DNA of 64,000 bases from Rhizobium sp. P32RR-XVIII (GCF_012641395.1 NZ_JABAIH010000009.1:124001-188000), one strand, 5' to 3'. Shown: positions 44,142 to 52,910, counted from the stretch's first letter. The notes: a model not told the origin generated them from the letters alone. Translations and numbers: made by a program.

Positions 44142-44675
44142 ATGACAGTGCGCGACCTCGATACGAACGATTCAAACAGGTCTACATGGCGCTTCAAGCT
44201 CGGCATCTTTTTGGCGTGTCTTGTCATTGGCGCATGGCTGCTGGTGCCAATTCTGGCATGGACAGGCGCCTCCGCCGCAGCCATCGCCACCGTCACGGGA
44301 ATGATCTTCATCTGGAACAAGGTGTTGATCCTCGTGACTATCGCAGTCATGGGAAAGCCGGGCTTTCAAGAGCTGAAACGGACCATCTTCGGGGTCTTCC
44401 GGTTCCCGCCGGAAAGCAGCATTGGCCCGGTGCGATACAATATCGGTCTCGTCATGTTCACCGTTCCGCTCCTGATCGCGATACTTGAGCCATATGCGAT
44501 CTTGATATGGCCTTCGATCAGTCGAAACACCTGGGACGAGGTGCTGACCGACGTCATCTTCCTGGCGAGCTTCCTCGTACTCGGCGGTAACTTCTGGGAG
44601 AAATTTCATGCGCTGTTCGTGCGCGAGGCGCGTGTCGTCTCGACGACGGATGACCGTCCGACCGCCGCTCCCTGA
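44142..44675 (+). CDS. transporter-suffix-domain membrane protein
   Basis: A 177-residue inner-membrane protein with four predicted TM helices (FKLGIFLACLVIGAWLLVPI, AAIATVTGMIFIWNKVLILV, RYNIGLVMFTVPLLIAILEP, TDVIFLASFLVLGGNFWEKF) and a GKPGFQELKRTIFGVFRFPP loop. Small proteins of this kind are annotated as transporter suffix domain proteins; their role is not known. It lies 104 bases before the HlyD-family gene and may share its transcript. Confidence 0.65.
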   Translation: MTVRDLDTNDSNRSTWRFKLGIFLACLVIGAWLLVPILAWTGASAAAIATVTGMIFIWNKVLILVTIAVMGKPGFQELKRTIFGVFRFPPESSIGPVRYNIGLVMFTVPLLIAILEPYAILIWPSISRNTWDEVLTDVIFLASFLVLGGNFWEKFHALFVREARVVSTTDDRPTAAP

Positions 44676-44779
44676 TGTTTTGTTCAATCACCGGACGGCT
44701 TCAGCTTGGGGCACGGAGGAGGGTTGGACGCGTGCCGATCGGCGATTTCTCCGCGCCACGGAGATGAGAGGGCAGGAAT

Positions 44780-45886
44780 ATGGGTCCCGATGACGAAGTG
44801 GCTGCAGCCGATAAACCGGCTAGACCCGGCAATCAGTTGCGCAATATCGCGCTTGGCATCCTGCTGGTTGCCGTCGTCCTCTTCGTCCTATCGATATTCA
44901 TGGAACGAAGGACGCCAATTTCGTCGCAGGCGCAGGTTCAGGCATATGTCGTGGGCATTGCCCCCGAGGTTGCAGGCAGGGTGATCGATGTCGGCGTTAC
45001 TGACAACTCGCGTGTCGAGGCGGATCAGGTCCTCTTTCACCTTGATCCGAACACGTACAATATCGCGGTCGAGCGGGCGGAAGCTACTCTCTCGATGATC
45101 GGCCAGTCGATCGGTGCGTCAACCGCGACCGTCGACGCCGTTCAGGCGAAGCTCGTCGAAGCGGAGTCGAGGCGAGACAACTTGCGCGACCAGGCCACAA
45201 GAGCGTTGGCGCTTGCCAATCGTGGCGTGTTCGCCAAGTCCCGGTACGACGAAGCCAAATCCGCCTTTGACCAGTCCGAGGCGCTGGTCAAGGCAAGCGA
45301 GGCGGAGCTTGCCAAGGCAAAGGAACAGTTGGGGCCGGCAGGCAAGGACAATCCGCAGATCAAGGAGGCACTGGCAGCCCTTGAACGTGCGCAGGTCGAC
45401 CTGCTGAGGACGACCGTTCGCGCGCCGTCTGCGGGGGTGGTCACGAACCTTCAGCTTGCGGTCGGCAACGTCCTCAATCCTGGACAGACAGCCATGACAT
45501 TCATCGACGTCGGCACGATCTGGATCGCGGCAGCGTTCAAGGAGAACAGCCTTGGGAACATCGCGGCGGGCAACAGCGCGGACATCATCTTCGATGTTCT
45601 GCCCGGAGAATTGTTCACGGCCAAAGTGGAAAGCGTGGGCTTCGGCGTGTCACAAGGCGCGACGGACCCCAGCTCCGGTCTGCCGATCATCCGCTCGGAC
45701 AGTGGCTGGCTGAGAGACCCGCAGCGCTTTCGCGTTCGGCTACTGTTGGATGAACCACAGCGACCGCAGGGCGCGCGCTACGGGTCGCAGGCAACCGTCG
45801 TCGTCTATACCGGAAACAACCTCATCACGAATGCAGTGGGCGCGTTGTGGATTCGAATCCTGTCGGTGCTGAGCTATGTCCGTTGA
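44780..45886 (+). CDS. HlyD-family membrane fusion protein (EmrA/AaeA-like)
   Basis: A 368-residue periplasmic adaptor with one N-terminal TM (NIALGILLVAVVLFVLSIF), a biotinyl-lipoyl-like domain in two halves (VVGIAPEVAGRVIDVGVTDN and LLRTTVRAPSAGVVTNLQLA) around a long coiled coil (about 95-210), and a beta-barrel with AAAFKENSLGNIAAGNSADI. Such adaptors couple an inner-membrane pump to the outer membrane. The DUF2955 gene that follows overlaps by 11 bases and is the likely pump partner. Start ATG 44780; the ribosome site is modest. Confidence 0.88.
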   Translation: MGPDDEVAAADKPARPGNQLRNIALGILLVAVVLFVLSIFMERRTPISSQAQVQAYVVGIAPEVAGRVIDVGVTDNSRVEADQVLFHLDPNTYNIAVERAEATLSMIGQSIGASTATVDAVQAKLVEAESRRDNLRDQATRALALANRGVFAKSRYDEAKSAFDQSEALVKASEAELAKAKEQLGPAGKDNPQIKEALAALERAQVDLLRTTVRAPSAGVVTNLQLAVGNVLNPGQTAMTFIDVGTIWIAAAFKENSLGNIAAGNSADIIFDVLPGELFTAKVESVGFGVSQGATDPSSGLPIIRSDSGWLRDPQRFRVRLLLDEPQRPQGARYGSQATVVVYTGNNLITNAVGALWIRILSVLSYVR

Positions 45887-46955
45887 CCAAGGGAGACGCA
45901 CGAACAGTTCCCCCATGAGTGAACCGCAACGCCGGGCTCTCCGGGTGGCGCTGGCCGTTTCCGTGGGCTTTGTCGCCTCGGCGGCAGTGGGTGCCGTCTT
46001 CCCTTTCATCGGCCCGCTTTTTGCGGCTCAGTTTCTCTTGTCCAGTTCCCGGCCTCTTCCCGTCGCGCAGACGATCGGCATGGTCCTGCTCATTTTGGCC
46101 ACTGGCCTACTTCTGATATTTCTGACGGCGGCTCTCATCGATCGACCGATTGTCTTTCTGGCGGTGCTGGGATTGGTCTATTTCTGCTGCTTCGCCGTGC
46201 AGGCTATTGGAAAGGGCGGGCCCGCGGTCTTTCTGGTGCTCGTCGTAGCGATCATCGTGCCGCTGGTGGGTGTTCTCCATCCCACGTTTGCCGACTCCGT
46301 TCTCTCTATCCTGATCGGCGCAGTTTTGAGTGCGACGGCGCTCATGTGGCTCAGCCATGCCCTGGTTCCAGAACCAACGGCCATCACTGCGGCTCCGGAA
46401 CAAGAAACCGCGCGTCATGATCAGCCCGTCCATCGAGCCTGCGCCAACACCGTGATCCTGTTGTTTGCCGTTGCTGTTTGCATAGCGAGCAACCAGCTAG
46501 TCGCCGCGGTGGTCATCCCAATCACCGTCGTCTCCCTGCTGGACCAGCTCGACATTGCGGCCAGCGGGCGCGCGGCACTGGGTCTCGTCGTTGTGAACGT
46601 TTTCGGGGGCATCCTCGCAGCGCTTGCCTATGGTCTTCTGAGCGTGAGGCCGAGCCTGGCCCTCATGTTTGCGATTTTACTCATCGTTTCATTGGGCCTT
46701 GGCGCACGCGGCGCGTCTCGCTCAAGCGATGCGACGATGTATGCCGGAGCGCTGACGACGTTCCTCATTCTGTTTGGCCTTGGAGTGTCGCCGCTGCCCG
46801 GAAGCGCGGCGGAGTCGCTTTCGACGCGCGTCGTCTATGTCACAGCCGCCATCATCTACACGGTTGTCGCTGCGGCGCTGCTCTGGCCGCGCCCGTCCTT
46901 GAGACCGACACGAGGGCAATGGGGAAGAAACCACATTGAGAAGGAACCACGATGA
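45876..46955 (+). CDS. DUF2955 membrane protein, FUSC-like efflux partner
   Basis: A 359-residue, roughly ten-TM protein (SVGFVASAAVGAVFPFIGPL, FLAVLGLVYFCCFAVQAIGK, AVFLVLVVAIIVPLVGVLHP and others), split into two similar halves as in aromatic-acid exporters of the AaeB/FUSC kind. DUF2955 genes usually accompany HlyD-family adaptors, as here. It overlaps the adaptor by 11 bases; an alternative start at 45915 would remove the overlap. Exported compound unknown. Confidence 0.8.
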   Translation: MSVDQGRRTNSSPMSEPQRRALRVALAVSVGFVASAAVGAVFPFIGPLFAAQFLLSSSRPLPVAQTIGMVLLILATGLLLIFLTAALIDRPIVFLAVLGLVYFCCFAVQAIGKGGPAVFLVLVVAIIVPLVGVLHPTFADSVLSILIGAVLSATALMWLSHALVPEPTAITAAPEQETARHDQPVHRACANTVILLFAVAVCIASNQLVAAVVIPITVVSLLDQLDIAASGRAALGLVVVNVFGGILAALAYGLLSVRPSLALMFAILLIVSLGLGARGASRSSDATMYAGALTTFLILFGLGVSPLPGSAAESLSTRVVYVTAAIIYTVVAAALLWPRPSLRPTRGQWGRNHIEKEPR

Positions 46956-47080
46956 GACTAGAGAACAGGGTGGCAGTCGCTACGGGCACGGCTGTCCCCA
47001 AAGGCTTGAGCAAGACAATCCGACGATCGAATTCTGCTGTCTCTAAACTCCACGCGAACCGGAGAAGCGCTCGTGGCTAA
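46952..47080 (+). pseudogene. N-terminal remnant of a short-chain dehydrogenase
   Basis: ATG 46952 overlaps the DUF2955 stop (ATGA) and opens RLENRVAVATGTA, the usual first strand and start of the glycine loop of SDR enzymes. It then becomes unrelated sequence and stops after 42 codons. Only about 13 residues are recognisable. Confidence 0.4.
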
Positions 47081-48185
47081 TCCGCATCATGTTTCTAATC
47101 CTCCCTGGAGTTGGGCTATACCCGCGTTCGGTGCTGGCCTACTGGTCGTGAAGCTCCTTGGCGTCGTTCAGCCTGAGGCCGTGGCGTTCCTAGCGCTCGC
47201 CGCAGTGCTGCTCTTCGGAACGGTTTTTGCGGCCGTCCATCATGCCGAACTATTGGCGGTCAAACTCGGGGAGCCATTCGGCTCAATCTTGCTTGCGGTC
47301 GCAGTCACCGTCATTGAGGTGGCTCTGATCGTGTCGATCATGGTCTCGGATGTCGAGGGCGGTGACGTGGTCGCTCGCGATACCGTGTTCGCGGCATTGA
47401 TGATCGTGCTCAATGGAATTGTCGGCCTCTGTCTCGTCTTGGGCGGACGGCGGCATTTCGAGCAGACGTTTCAATTGAAGGGAGCTTCGTCGGCGTTGGC
47501 AGTGCTGGGCACACTGGCAGTGCTTACGCTGATCTTGCCAAATTACACCTTTATCGCCGGTCCATCGTACTCGAACACACAACTCATTGTCATCGGTGCC
47601 GCATCGTTTTGCCTGTGGACCGCCTTCATTTTTGTTCAAACTGTCAAGCATCGCGACTATTTTCTCGACCTGCCACTGGCTGATGATCCGTCGTCCGATG
47701 TCGCCGAGTTCGAGTTCGAGAAGCCGACAGATGGCGTTGCGATGGCGAGCCTGGCGTTGTTACTCGTTTCGCTGATCGCCGTCGTGTTGCTGGCGAAACT
47801 TCTCTCGCCGACGCTGGAGCAAGCTGTCGCGGCCGCTGGATTGCCCTATGCCTTCGTCGGTGTTGTGGTCGCCGCCGTTGTTCTGTTGCCCGAGGGAATC
47901 GCGGCCGCGAAATCGGCGCTCAAGAATCAACTGCAGAACAGCATCAACCTGGCGCTTGGCTCTGCCATTGCCTGCATCGGGCTCACCATTCCGGCAGTGG
48001 CGGTCGTCTCGCTTCTCCTCGGCCACCATCTTGCACTTGGCATCTCGACAGCCAACATGACGCTGCTTGCGCTGACCTTGTTCGTCGGAACCTTAACGCT
48101 CGGTACGGGGCGCACTACGGTGCTACAAGGACATATCCATCTGGTGATATTCGTAGTCTTCCTGCTCATGTCGGCTGCTCCCTAA
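47073..48185 (+). CDS. chaA: ChaA-type calcium/sodium:proton antiporter
   Basis: A 370-residue cation/proton exchanger of the CaCA superfamily with about 11 TM helices and two alpha repeats: HHAELLAVKLGEPFGSILLA followed by VAVTVIEVALIVSIM in the first half, and VVLLPEGIAAAKSALKNQLQ followed by NSINLALGSAIACIGLTIPA in the second. These carry the ion-binding Glu residues. GTG 47073 was taken as start. It protects against salt or alkaline stress in relatives. It lies on the same strand as the HlyD/DUF2955 pair but 117 bases away. Confidence 0.9.
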   Translation: MANPHHVSNPPWSWAIPAFGAGLLVVKLLGVVQPEAVAFLALAAVLLFGTVFAAVHHAELLAVKLGEPFGSILLAVAVTVIEVALIVSIMVSDVEGGDVVARDTVFAALMIVLNGIVGLCLVLGGRRHFEQTFQLKGASSALAVLGTLAVLTLILPNYTFIAGPSYSNTQLIVIGAASFCLWTAFIFVQTVKHRDYFLDLPLADDPSSDVAEFEFEKPTDGVAMASLALLLVSLIAVVLLAKLLSPTLEQAVAAAGLPYAFVGVVVAAVVLLPEGIAAAKSALKNQLQNSINLALGSAIACIGLTIPAVAVVSLLLGHHLALGISTANMTLLALTLFVGTLTLGTGRTTVLQGHIHLVIFVVFLLMSAAP

Positions 48186-48399
48186 GGATAGCGAATGGCA
48201 TGGACAATGTTCGCAATTGGCGGCGCAGAGTTACCAAAGGCGTCCGCGGTCGATGGCACTTGATATCTCGCAGCGGAATTATCCCAGCAATGTGTATGAA
48301 CACATCGCTCACGATGCTGGCTATCTGAGGCATGACACAACGCTCGATCTTCGCCTTTTGTTGGACGTATCGGGCATGGTCCCCTCGAAATTGCGACCG

Positions 48400-48570
48400 A
48401 GAATTGTCCATGATCCACCGGAAGGTGGCGCTGAAGGCGCTATAGGAAACGTAGCCCAGCGAAGCGGCTATGGAGAATATTGGTTCGCGGCCATGGCGCA
48501 GCCGTGCGGCACCGAGGGGCGCATTCGCTATCGCGCCAGATAGTACATCGGTGGAAGCACCTTATCGTGG
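48400..48570 (-). pseudogene. C-terminal fragment of an AraC-family regulator
   Basis: On the minus strand a single frame reads RLRHGREPIFSIAASLGYVS then YSAFSATFRWIMDNSRSQFR, the second helix-turn-helix of an AraC protein. The rest of the domain and the sensor part are missing. It is related to the fragment at 58960-59190; both are remnants of one gene family. Confidence 0.7.
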
Positions 48571-48649
48571 AAATACTGACGCTGTAGTGTGCACTGCCGA
48601 GCTTAGATTGAAGCTTGCGCAAGATCTTGGAAATGATCCTTGCCTGTTT

Positions 48650-49045
48650 TCAAGAGCTGACGGAAAACGAAAACTTACAAATTGCGCCATCAAGCCACGC
48701 GAGGCGGCTCTGGAAGAAGGATATGATGTAATGATCTCCGAACTTAGCACCATCGGAAAATGATGCCGGGAAACGATCTATGACGGTCAGAATGCCTCGC
48801 TGGCTGGTCTTCTTTATCTCTGAACCACATGCGGTGTTATCAGCAGTTACCGCAAAAGTGATAACCTGGGCGGCAGGGATCCTTAAACGGTAGGAGCGAG
48901 TTTCCCGACCGTCCACGTGTCCAGATATGAGGGTGATGTTGTCTTCTGTGGAGAGCCAAATCTCTTGCGCCGGGTCCCGGGCAAAGCAATGGTCGGGCGG
49001 TAAGGCCGTTAGCAAAAGAAGCACGGCACGGGTGGTGAGATGCAT
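48650..49045 (-). CDS. exported hypothetical protein
   Basis: A 131-residue protein starting at 49045 behind GGAGG: signal peptide HLTTRAVLLLLTALPPDHCF with cleavage near FA-RDP, then a beta-rich domain (EIWLSTEDNITLISGHVDGR, SYRLRIPAAQVITFAVTADN, FSDGAKFGDHYIISFFQ). Two Cys residues could form a disulfide. It is probably periplasmic. No family recognised and no EcfG-type site upstream. Confidence 0.6.
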   Translation of the reverse strand: MHLTTRAVLLLLTALPPDHCFARDPAQEIWLSTEDNITLISGHVDGRETRSYRLRIPAAQVITFAVTADNTACGSEIKKTSQRGILTVIDRFPASFSDGAKFGDHYIISFFQSRLAWLDGAICKFSFSVSS

Positions 49046-49455
49046 GGCATCCTCCTTACGGTTCACATTGCATAGGCTGGCGTGAAATAGCCAGCTTATT
49101 TCCCATCACGAGCGGTTTTCCCACTCCATCATCATGCTCGAGGGGCTTTGCAGTCGGCAGGACCAAGCACCGCTACCTTCGTCTGCCTCAGACACGGCAG
49201 CGCAGGTGATCGGATCGGGAGCGGTCAAGCGCGAGAAGGTCACGGACAGCTGGAGGTGGAATACGCAGCGTGCGCATATGGTCGAGGGAGGTCACGCTTC
49301 GACGAGCGCCGTATCGCCTGATCTGGGTGCGGTTCATTCCGCGTCTACGACCGGATGCTGTAGATGCCGAGTTGGGTGATACCGGCAACGAAATTCAGAA
49401 GGGCATGGATGAGACCGGCGGAACTGGCGTCTACCGGGTGGGGCGGGGATAGACC
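49046..49455. other. 410-base spacer without a recognisable gene
   Basis: Overlapping short frames on both strands, none recognisable. A small inverted repeat (GGCTGGCGTGAAATAGCCAGC) lies at 49075-49096. Confidence 0.4.
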
Positions 49456-50103
49456 GTGTCTATAGGAAGTATCTGCATCAGGTTGCTGAAATCACCGGTA
49501 GGCTCTCCTGTACGCTACGCGGTGGACGGTCTCTGGCTCACCATTCGCCGTGCGCCAGATACTCTTTCTGTCGTCTACCAAGATCTGCACGGTTTCATGG
49601 AGACGATGCGGGGTTTGAGCTCGAACGAGCTCAATTTTATCTACATAGTCCAGGCGGATCGCCGAAACGCTGCGGCTGCCGTTGCGCAGTACATCCGGTT
49701 AAAATTCTCGAATGCCGTGGGTTATGTGCCGTATATGGCAACGTGCGCCGCTACGATGATTGCTCGCACTGAAATCGCCATCATGGGCAGGCATTCGCCA
49801 ATTGGCTCGGTCGACCCGCAGTCTAATATGCATGCAACCGAGCCGTGGCATTCGGATGGTACCGGCGCAAGCGATGAGTGGCGCAGTTCGAAAAGGCGAA
49901 ATCAGTATAAGGATCCCGCCCTGCTCGCAGCATGGGCACCTATGCTGGCTCAGTATGGATCCGACCTGCTCGTCGCTTGCAGCAATGCGGTTACCGTACG
50001 TCCGAAAAAGTCCCGCCGAAGCAGGGCAGCTTCCTCAGGATTAAGGGACCGCACCGCCGATCCGAATTCACGAAGAAGCACGCGCAATGTTTCGGTTCGG
50101 TAG
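49456..50103 (+). pseudogene. degenerate SDH_sah-type (ClpP-class) serine protease
   Basis: A 215-codon frame is open, but only its middle resembles a protein. IRLKFSNAVGYVPYMATCAA, IARTEIAIMGRHSPIGSVDP and AAWAPMLAQYGSDLLVACSN follow the serine dehydrogenase proteinase family (membrane-linked ClpP fold). In that family the nucleophile lies in a motif like M-SAGTMIA; here it reads MATCAATMIA, so Ser is gone. The N-terminus (missing the GG-x-x loop) and the Arg/Ser-rich tail look non-coding. I judge it an inactive remnant. Confidence 0.55.
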
Positions 50104-50108
50104 CGTAC

Positions 50109-50453
50109 TTAATTCGGCCGAAGCTGCTCTCCGATTTCGCGCCGGTTCGGTGGTGCCACGGTCGTCATCGGCGCGGCGAGGTGGCCTTTCTGCTGTCTTG
50201 AAGACCAACGGTCGGCTATGGTCGCCGCTGGAAAGGCACTGGCGGAGGGCCGTTCTCCCACCCTGTCAAGTTCGGCCAGGATGTCATCCGGTGATGCGAC
50301 ACCCGACCTCACGAGCAGGATGGCCTTAGACAGAGCGGCCCGGCCGCGTTCAGAGGAGGGATCGACGTGGTTTGACTTCAGCCAGCAACTGAGCGCCGAT
50401 GTTACGAGCTCTATTTCTTCGTCAGTGTAGGAAAGCAGATCGAAAAGAGACAT
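50109..50453 (-). CDS. hypothetical protein
   Basis: A 114-residue protein: SLFDLLSYTDEEIELVTSAL, SCWLKSNHVDPSSERGRAAL, SKAILLVRSGVASPDDILAE. A helical N-terminal domain is followed by a basic disordered tail. AAGGAG precedes ATG 50453. Its style (VRSGVASPDDILAEL) resembles the FQEGITDPADLAVQL part of the protein at 37113, so it may be of the same small rhizobial group. Function unknown. Confidence 0.65.
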   Translation of the reverse strand: MSLFDLLSYTDEEIELVTSALSCWLKSNHVDPSSERGRAALSKAILLVRSGVASPDDILAELDRVGERPSASAFPAATIADRWSSRQQKGHLAAPMTTVAPPNRREIGEQLRPN

Positions 50454-50632
50454 GACAGCTCCTTCCTTTGGGGCAAGAGCAGATTGTCTCTCAAGCGGTC
50501 AATACCCGGTTGCATATCTAGACCGACGACTAAGAATACGCCTGACTATTACCAGCAGCAATCGTGCGTCTGATGGCGTACGGAACAGGAAGTTCAGCGG
50601 GCCGACAGCTGTTGTTCGAGCACCACCAGAAG

Positions 50633-50782
50633 CTAGTGTAATGTCGGATGCGACACCGGAGGGCCCAACCAGCCGAACAGCCAAGCGAGCAGAAAGGCCA
50701 GAGCGACGGCCAACGCTATCAGTATCCACACACCCAAAGTCCGCCTTGGCGGTCTGCCGGAATATCAATCAGGATCAATCAT
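50633..50782 (-). pseudogene. small single-TM protein with an in-frame TGA at codon 6
   Basis: ATG 50782 has GGGAG 7 bases upstream. The frame reads MIDPD, TGA, then YSGRPPRRTLGVWILIALAV, ALAFLLAWLFGWLGPP and a stop. The TM helix and basic neck look real, so the gene seems to have been closed by a recent nonsense change. Alternatively, translation starts at a downstream TTG or GTG. Confidence 0.35.
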
Positions 50783-50812
50783 TGATCACTCCCGAAGCTG
50801 TTCGGGAACGCT

Positions 50813-50880
50813 GACCGCGCGGCACCAGGATGGGGGCTGCGAGATCATTGGCGGACGAGACAGGAAGACTGCCGCGCGGC
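50813..50880. repeat. palindromic GACCGCGCGG element
   Basis: GACCGCGCGG (50813-50822) followed by CACCAGGATG, then CCGCGCGG in inverted orientation 49 bases on (50872-50879). It is the same design as 51375-51440 and part of a repeat group also seen singly at 36437 and 36707. It recalls the intergenic mosaic repeats of rhizobia; exact class not checked. Confidence 0.5.
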
Positions 50881-50910
50881 GATCTTGATAACGGGTGTGG
50901 TTCGGCGAAG

Positions 50911-50962
50911 CGTTCCGGCCCGCTAACGTGCGGGCAAAAAGAAGCCCCGCCGGAACGAGGCA
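50911..50962 (-). repeat. dispersed intergenic repeat, copy F, probable terminator
   Basis: CGTTCCGGCCCGCTAACGTG, then GGGCAAAAAGAAGCCCCGC and CGAGGC. On the minus strand a stem is followed by TTCTTTTT, 90 bases after the stop of the gene at 51052. Confidence 0.6.
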
Positions 50963-51051
50963 AGTTTGCCTGTAGCAACATTCTAACATTGGAGGGCGCT
51001 CCGCTTCCGGTGCGGTAGCGCACCGGTGTGACAACTTCAAAGGTTGAGGCC

Positions 51052-51342
51052 TCATTCCCGCCGAAGCTGCTGTTCGATCACCTCGCATGCCAGCTCGGTA
51101 ATGCCCCCGTCTTCGGCAGGGTGACTGTTTAGCAAGTCCGCTGCTAACTCGTAGATCTCGCGCTGTTCCTGCGCGGACAAAACGCCCTTCTGCTCAAGAT
51201 GCATGATCAGTGAAGCCAAGAGCGCTGATGTGGATAGGCTGACAGCAGAGGCCGAGAGGAAAGCGGGATCCGCGGCGGCCGGCGCCTTTATCCTCCTGCC
51301 ATACGGCGGGGTCGACGGCTTCCAGAAAGAGCGATCATTCAT
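51052..51342 (-). CDS. hypothetical protein
   Basis: A 96-residue protein: a basic Pro-rich head (KPSTPPYGRRIKAP), then a helical domain SLSTSALLASLIMHLEQKGV, LSAQEQREIYELAADLLNSH and a Glu/Arg end. ATG 51342 follows GGAGGA. An EcfG-type promoter lies about 110 bases upstream and a terminator-like repeat follows. Probably a general-stress gene; function unknown. Confidence 0.65.
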   Translation of the reverse strand: MNDRSFWKPSTPPYGRRIKAPAAADPAFLSASAVSLSTSALLASLIMHLEQKGVLSAQEQREIYELAADLLNSHPAEDGGITELACEVIEQQLRRE

Positions 51343-51374
51343 GACGCAATCCTCCGCAGAGACGCGTGTGAGGT

Positions 51375-51440
51375 GACCGCGCGGTACCAGGATGAAAGGC
51401 GCTATCGCTGGTCGCTGAACAGAAGAACTGCCGCGCGGTC
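51375..51440. repeat. palindromic GACCGCGCGG element
   Basis: GACCGCGCGG (51375-51384) and its exact inverse CCGCGCGGTC (51431-51440) flank 46 bases. It lies in the leader between the EcfG-type promoter and the gene at 51342, so a hairpin could form in that RNA. Confidence 0.55.
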
Positions 51441-51450
51441 CATCAGTTCA

Positions 51451-51475
51451 AACGACCCGGGTTCCGCAATGTTCC
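51451..51475 (-). promoter_or_regulatory. EcfG/RpoE2-type promoter
   Basis: On the minus strand GGAAC (51475-51471), an 18-base spacer, TT (51452-51451), upstream of the gene starting at 51342. Confidence 0.55.
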
Positions 51476-51639
51476 ATTCTACTAATATGCCGCATTGATC
51501 ATCAGCCGAGAAGACCAAAGAGCCGACGGGCTGCCGATGACGCCGTCAATCGCTCCGAGCCCAGACGGATCAGCAGCCAAATTCCCCATCCGGCTCCCGC
51601 GGCTCTCCGGTGAAACTATTGTCATCGCTCATTGCCACT

Positions 51640-52044
51640 AGCGGCGCTGAGCTCCGCAGCTCCGTTGATGTCCACGACATTTAAGTCAGGGTCACGAAGA
51701 TAACGCTGTGGGTAGCCTCTTATGCCAGAGCGGAAAACCAGAAAAAACACTTTGGATCGTCTTGCGGCGCTTCCCGAAGCCGAGCGCTGTCAATCGCCTG
51801 ATTGTGCGTTGGAAGTCATTGGTGCGGAACGCGAAGTGACAATCGTTGCGGCCAATCGCGGAGTTCTTCGGAACGAAGCTTCGGGATAGAGCATAAGGTG
51901 TACCTGCAGGCACCACAGGGCGCCGCCTACTGGAAAATTTGGCCGCGGAATTTCCGTGAGGCTGAATACACCTCGATAGAAAGGCAGTGACTTTCCTAGA
52001 TCGTGTGTGATGATCGCTACATGATGCAAGGCAAGCGGCGTCAT
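51640..52044 (-). pseudogene. VOC/glyoxalase-family gene, frameshifted
   Basis: From 52044 one frame gives LALHHVAIITHDLGKSLPFY and RGVFSLTEIPRPNFPVGGAL. A shift leads to NDCHFAFRTNDFQRTIRRLT, and another to YPQRYLRDPDLNVVDINGAA near 51650. Together they outline a complete single-domain VOC protein with its metal-site residues (His of HHVA, His of DCHFAF, Glu/Asp near the end). At least two frameshifts separate the parts. Confidence 0.75.
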
Positions 52045-52134
52045 TTCAGCCAGCTTCAGAGATAGCAGCAGCGCACCTATTCGTCGATTGGCGCCTACCG
52101 GCTTCGAGCACGCGATGGTTCAGCGGCGGATGCT

Positions 52135-52521
52135 TCAGGCAAAGAGCATTATTGCCTTGCGTTCCTCGAAGCCGTAGCAGCCCCATTTCGTGCGGCGGAT
52201 GCTGTCGGCGTCCTCATGTCCCACGGATGACCCTCGATGATGTTCGCGCCCGGCGCCGGCGTGCGACCCTCTATGCTCATCTATTCCCCATTCACGTAAT
52301 AGCCGAATACCAGCTTGCCCGCCTTCTTTCCATGGGAGGCGCATCTCAGCCTCTTCTCCAAGTCGTCGATCAACGCCTGCCGCATAAGGTCGGTAGAGCT
52401 TCATGTTGAAACCTCCCTCCCATGTTTTCCCGCAGGCTTTGCATTCAACCTCGATATCCAAGTGATCGGGGCAGATGTTAATAGAGCCGGGCGTCCGATC
52501 CATTCCCACAAACTGGCGCAT
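52135..52521 (-). CDS. hypothetical protein with a CxxC pair, possibly broken
   Basis: ATG 52521 follows AAAGGA. The first 45 residues look coding: RTPGSINICPDHLDIEVECK then ACGKTWEGGFNMKLYRP, with Cys pairs that could bind zinc. The middle (Gly/Arg-rich) does not; the alternative frame LIDDLEKRLRCASHGKKAGK there looks better, which suggests a frameshift near 52385. The last part ADSIRRTKWGCYGFEERKAI may belong to another gene. No family recognised. Confidence 0.3.
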   Translation of the reverse strand: MRQFVGMDRTPGSINICPDHLDIEVECKACGKTWEGGFNMKLYRPYAAGVDRRLGEEAEMRLPWKEGGQAGIRLLREWGIDEHRGSHAGAGREHHRGSSVGHEDADSIRRTKWGCYGFEERKAIMLFA

Positions 52522-52593
52522 GCGTCATCCTTTCCCTTGCGAGGTCAATTGCCCAAAATTGGTGAAACGCGGCCGTGGCGCCTGTCGGTAGTT

Positions 52594-52910
52594 TCAGATC
52601 AGTGTCGGTTCGGGATCGTGGTCGATCTCTTCAATGATGTTGGGTGTGTCGTTCTTCGGAGATCCGACCTTGTCGATCGGCCACATCGTCATCACCTCGG
52701 TTGGGAATGGCTTCATCAGGTCATCCGGATCCGCTCTGGCGAAAGCCAGCGCTGGTAGTCTTCTGGATGCAGAATAACCGGCATGCGGTCGTGGATCGAA
52801 GCCACTCATTTGCAGGGCAGGTGACAATCGCGAAGGTGCGGATTTCGGTGCCGGCCCAATTTCAAAGCATCCGCCAGACGCCAGCGAGCGCGAACGGCGC
52901 TAGCGACGCG
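52594..52910 (-). pseudogene. C-terminal remnant of a third SRAP (YedK-type) gene
   Basis: Three frames in order give FALAGVWR and AGTEIRTFAIVTCPANE, then SIHDRMPVILHPEDYQRWLS, then DDLMKPFPTEVMTMWPIDKV with GSPKNDTPNIIEEI. These are the last 100 residues of a typical SRAP protein, including the conserved His of IHDRMP. The N-terminal half with the catalytic Cys is absent. Confidence 0.75.

Noticed and set aside
44113..44142. GGAAC before the transporter-suffix gene
   Set aside because: No TT at 18 or 19 bases; it overlaps the start.
48193..48543. 108-codon plus-strand frame
   Set aside because: Opposite-strand shadow of the AraC remnant; no protein-like features.
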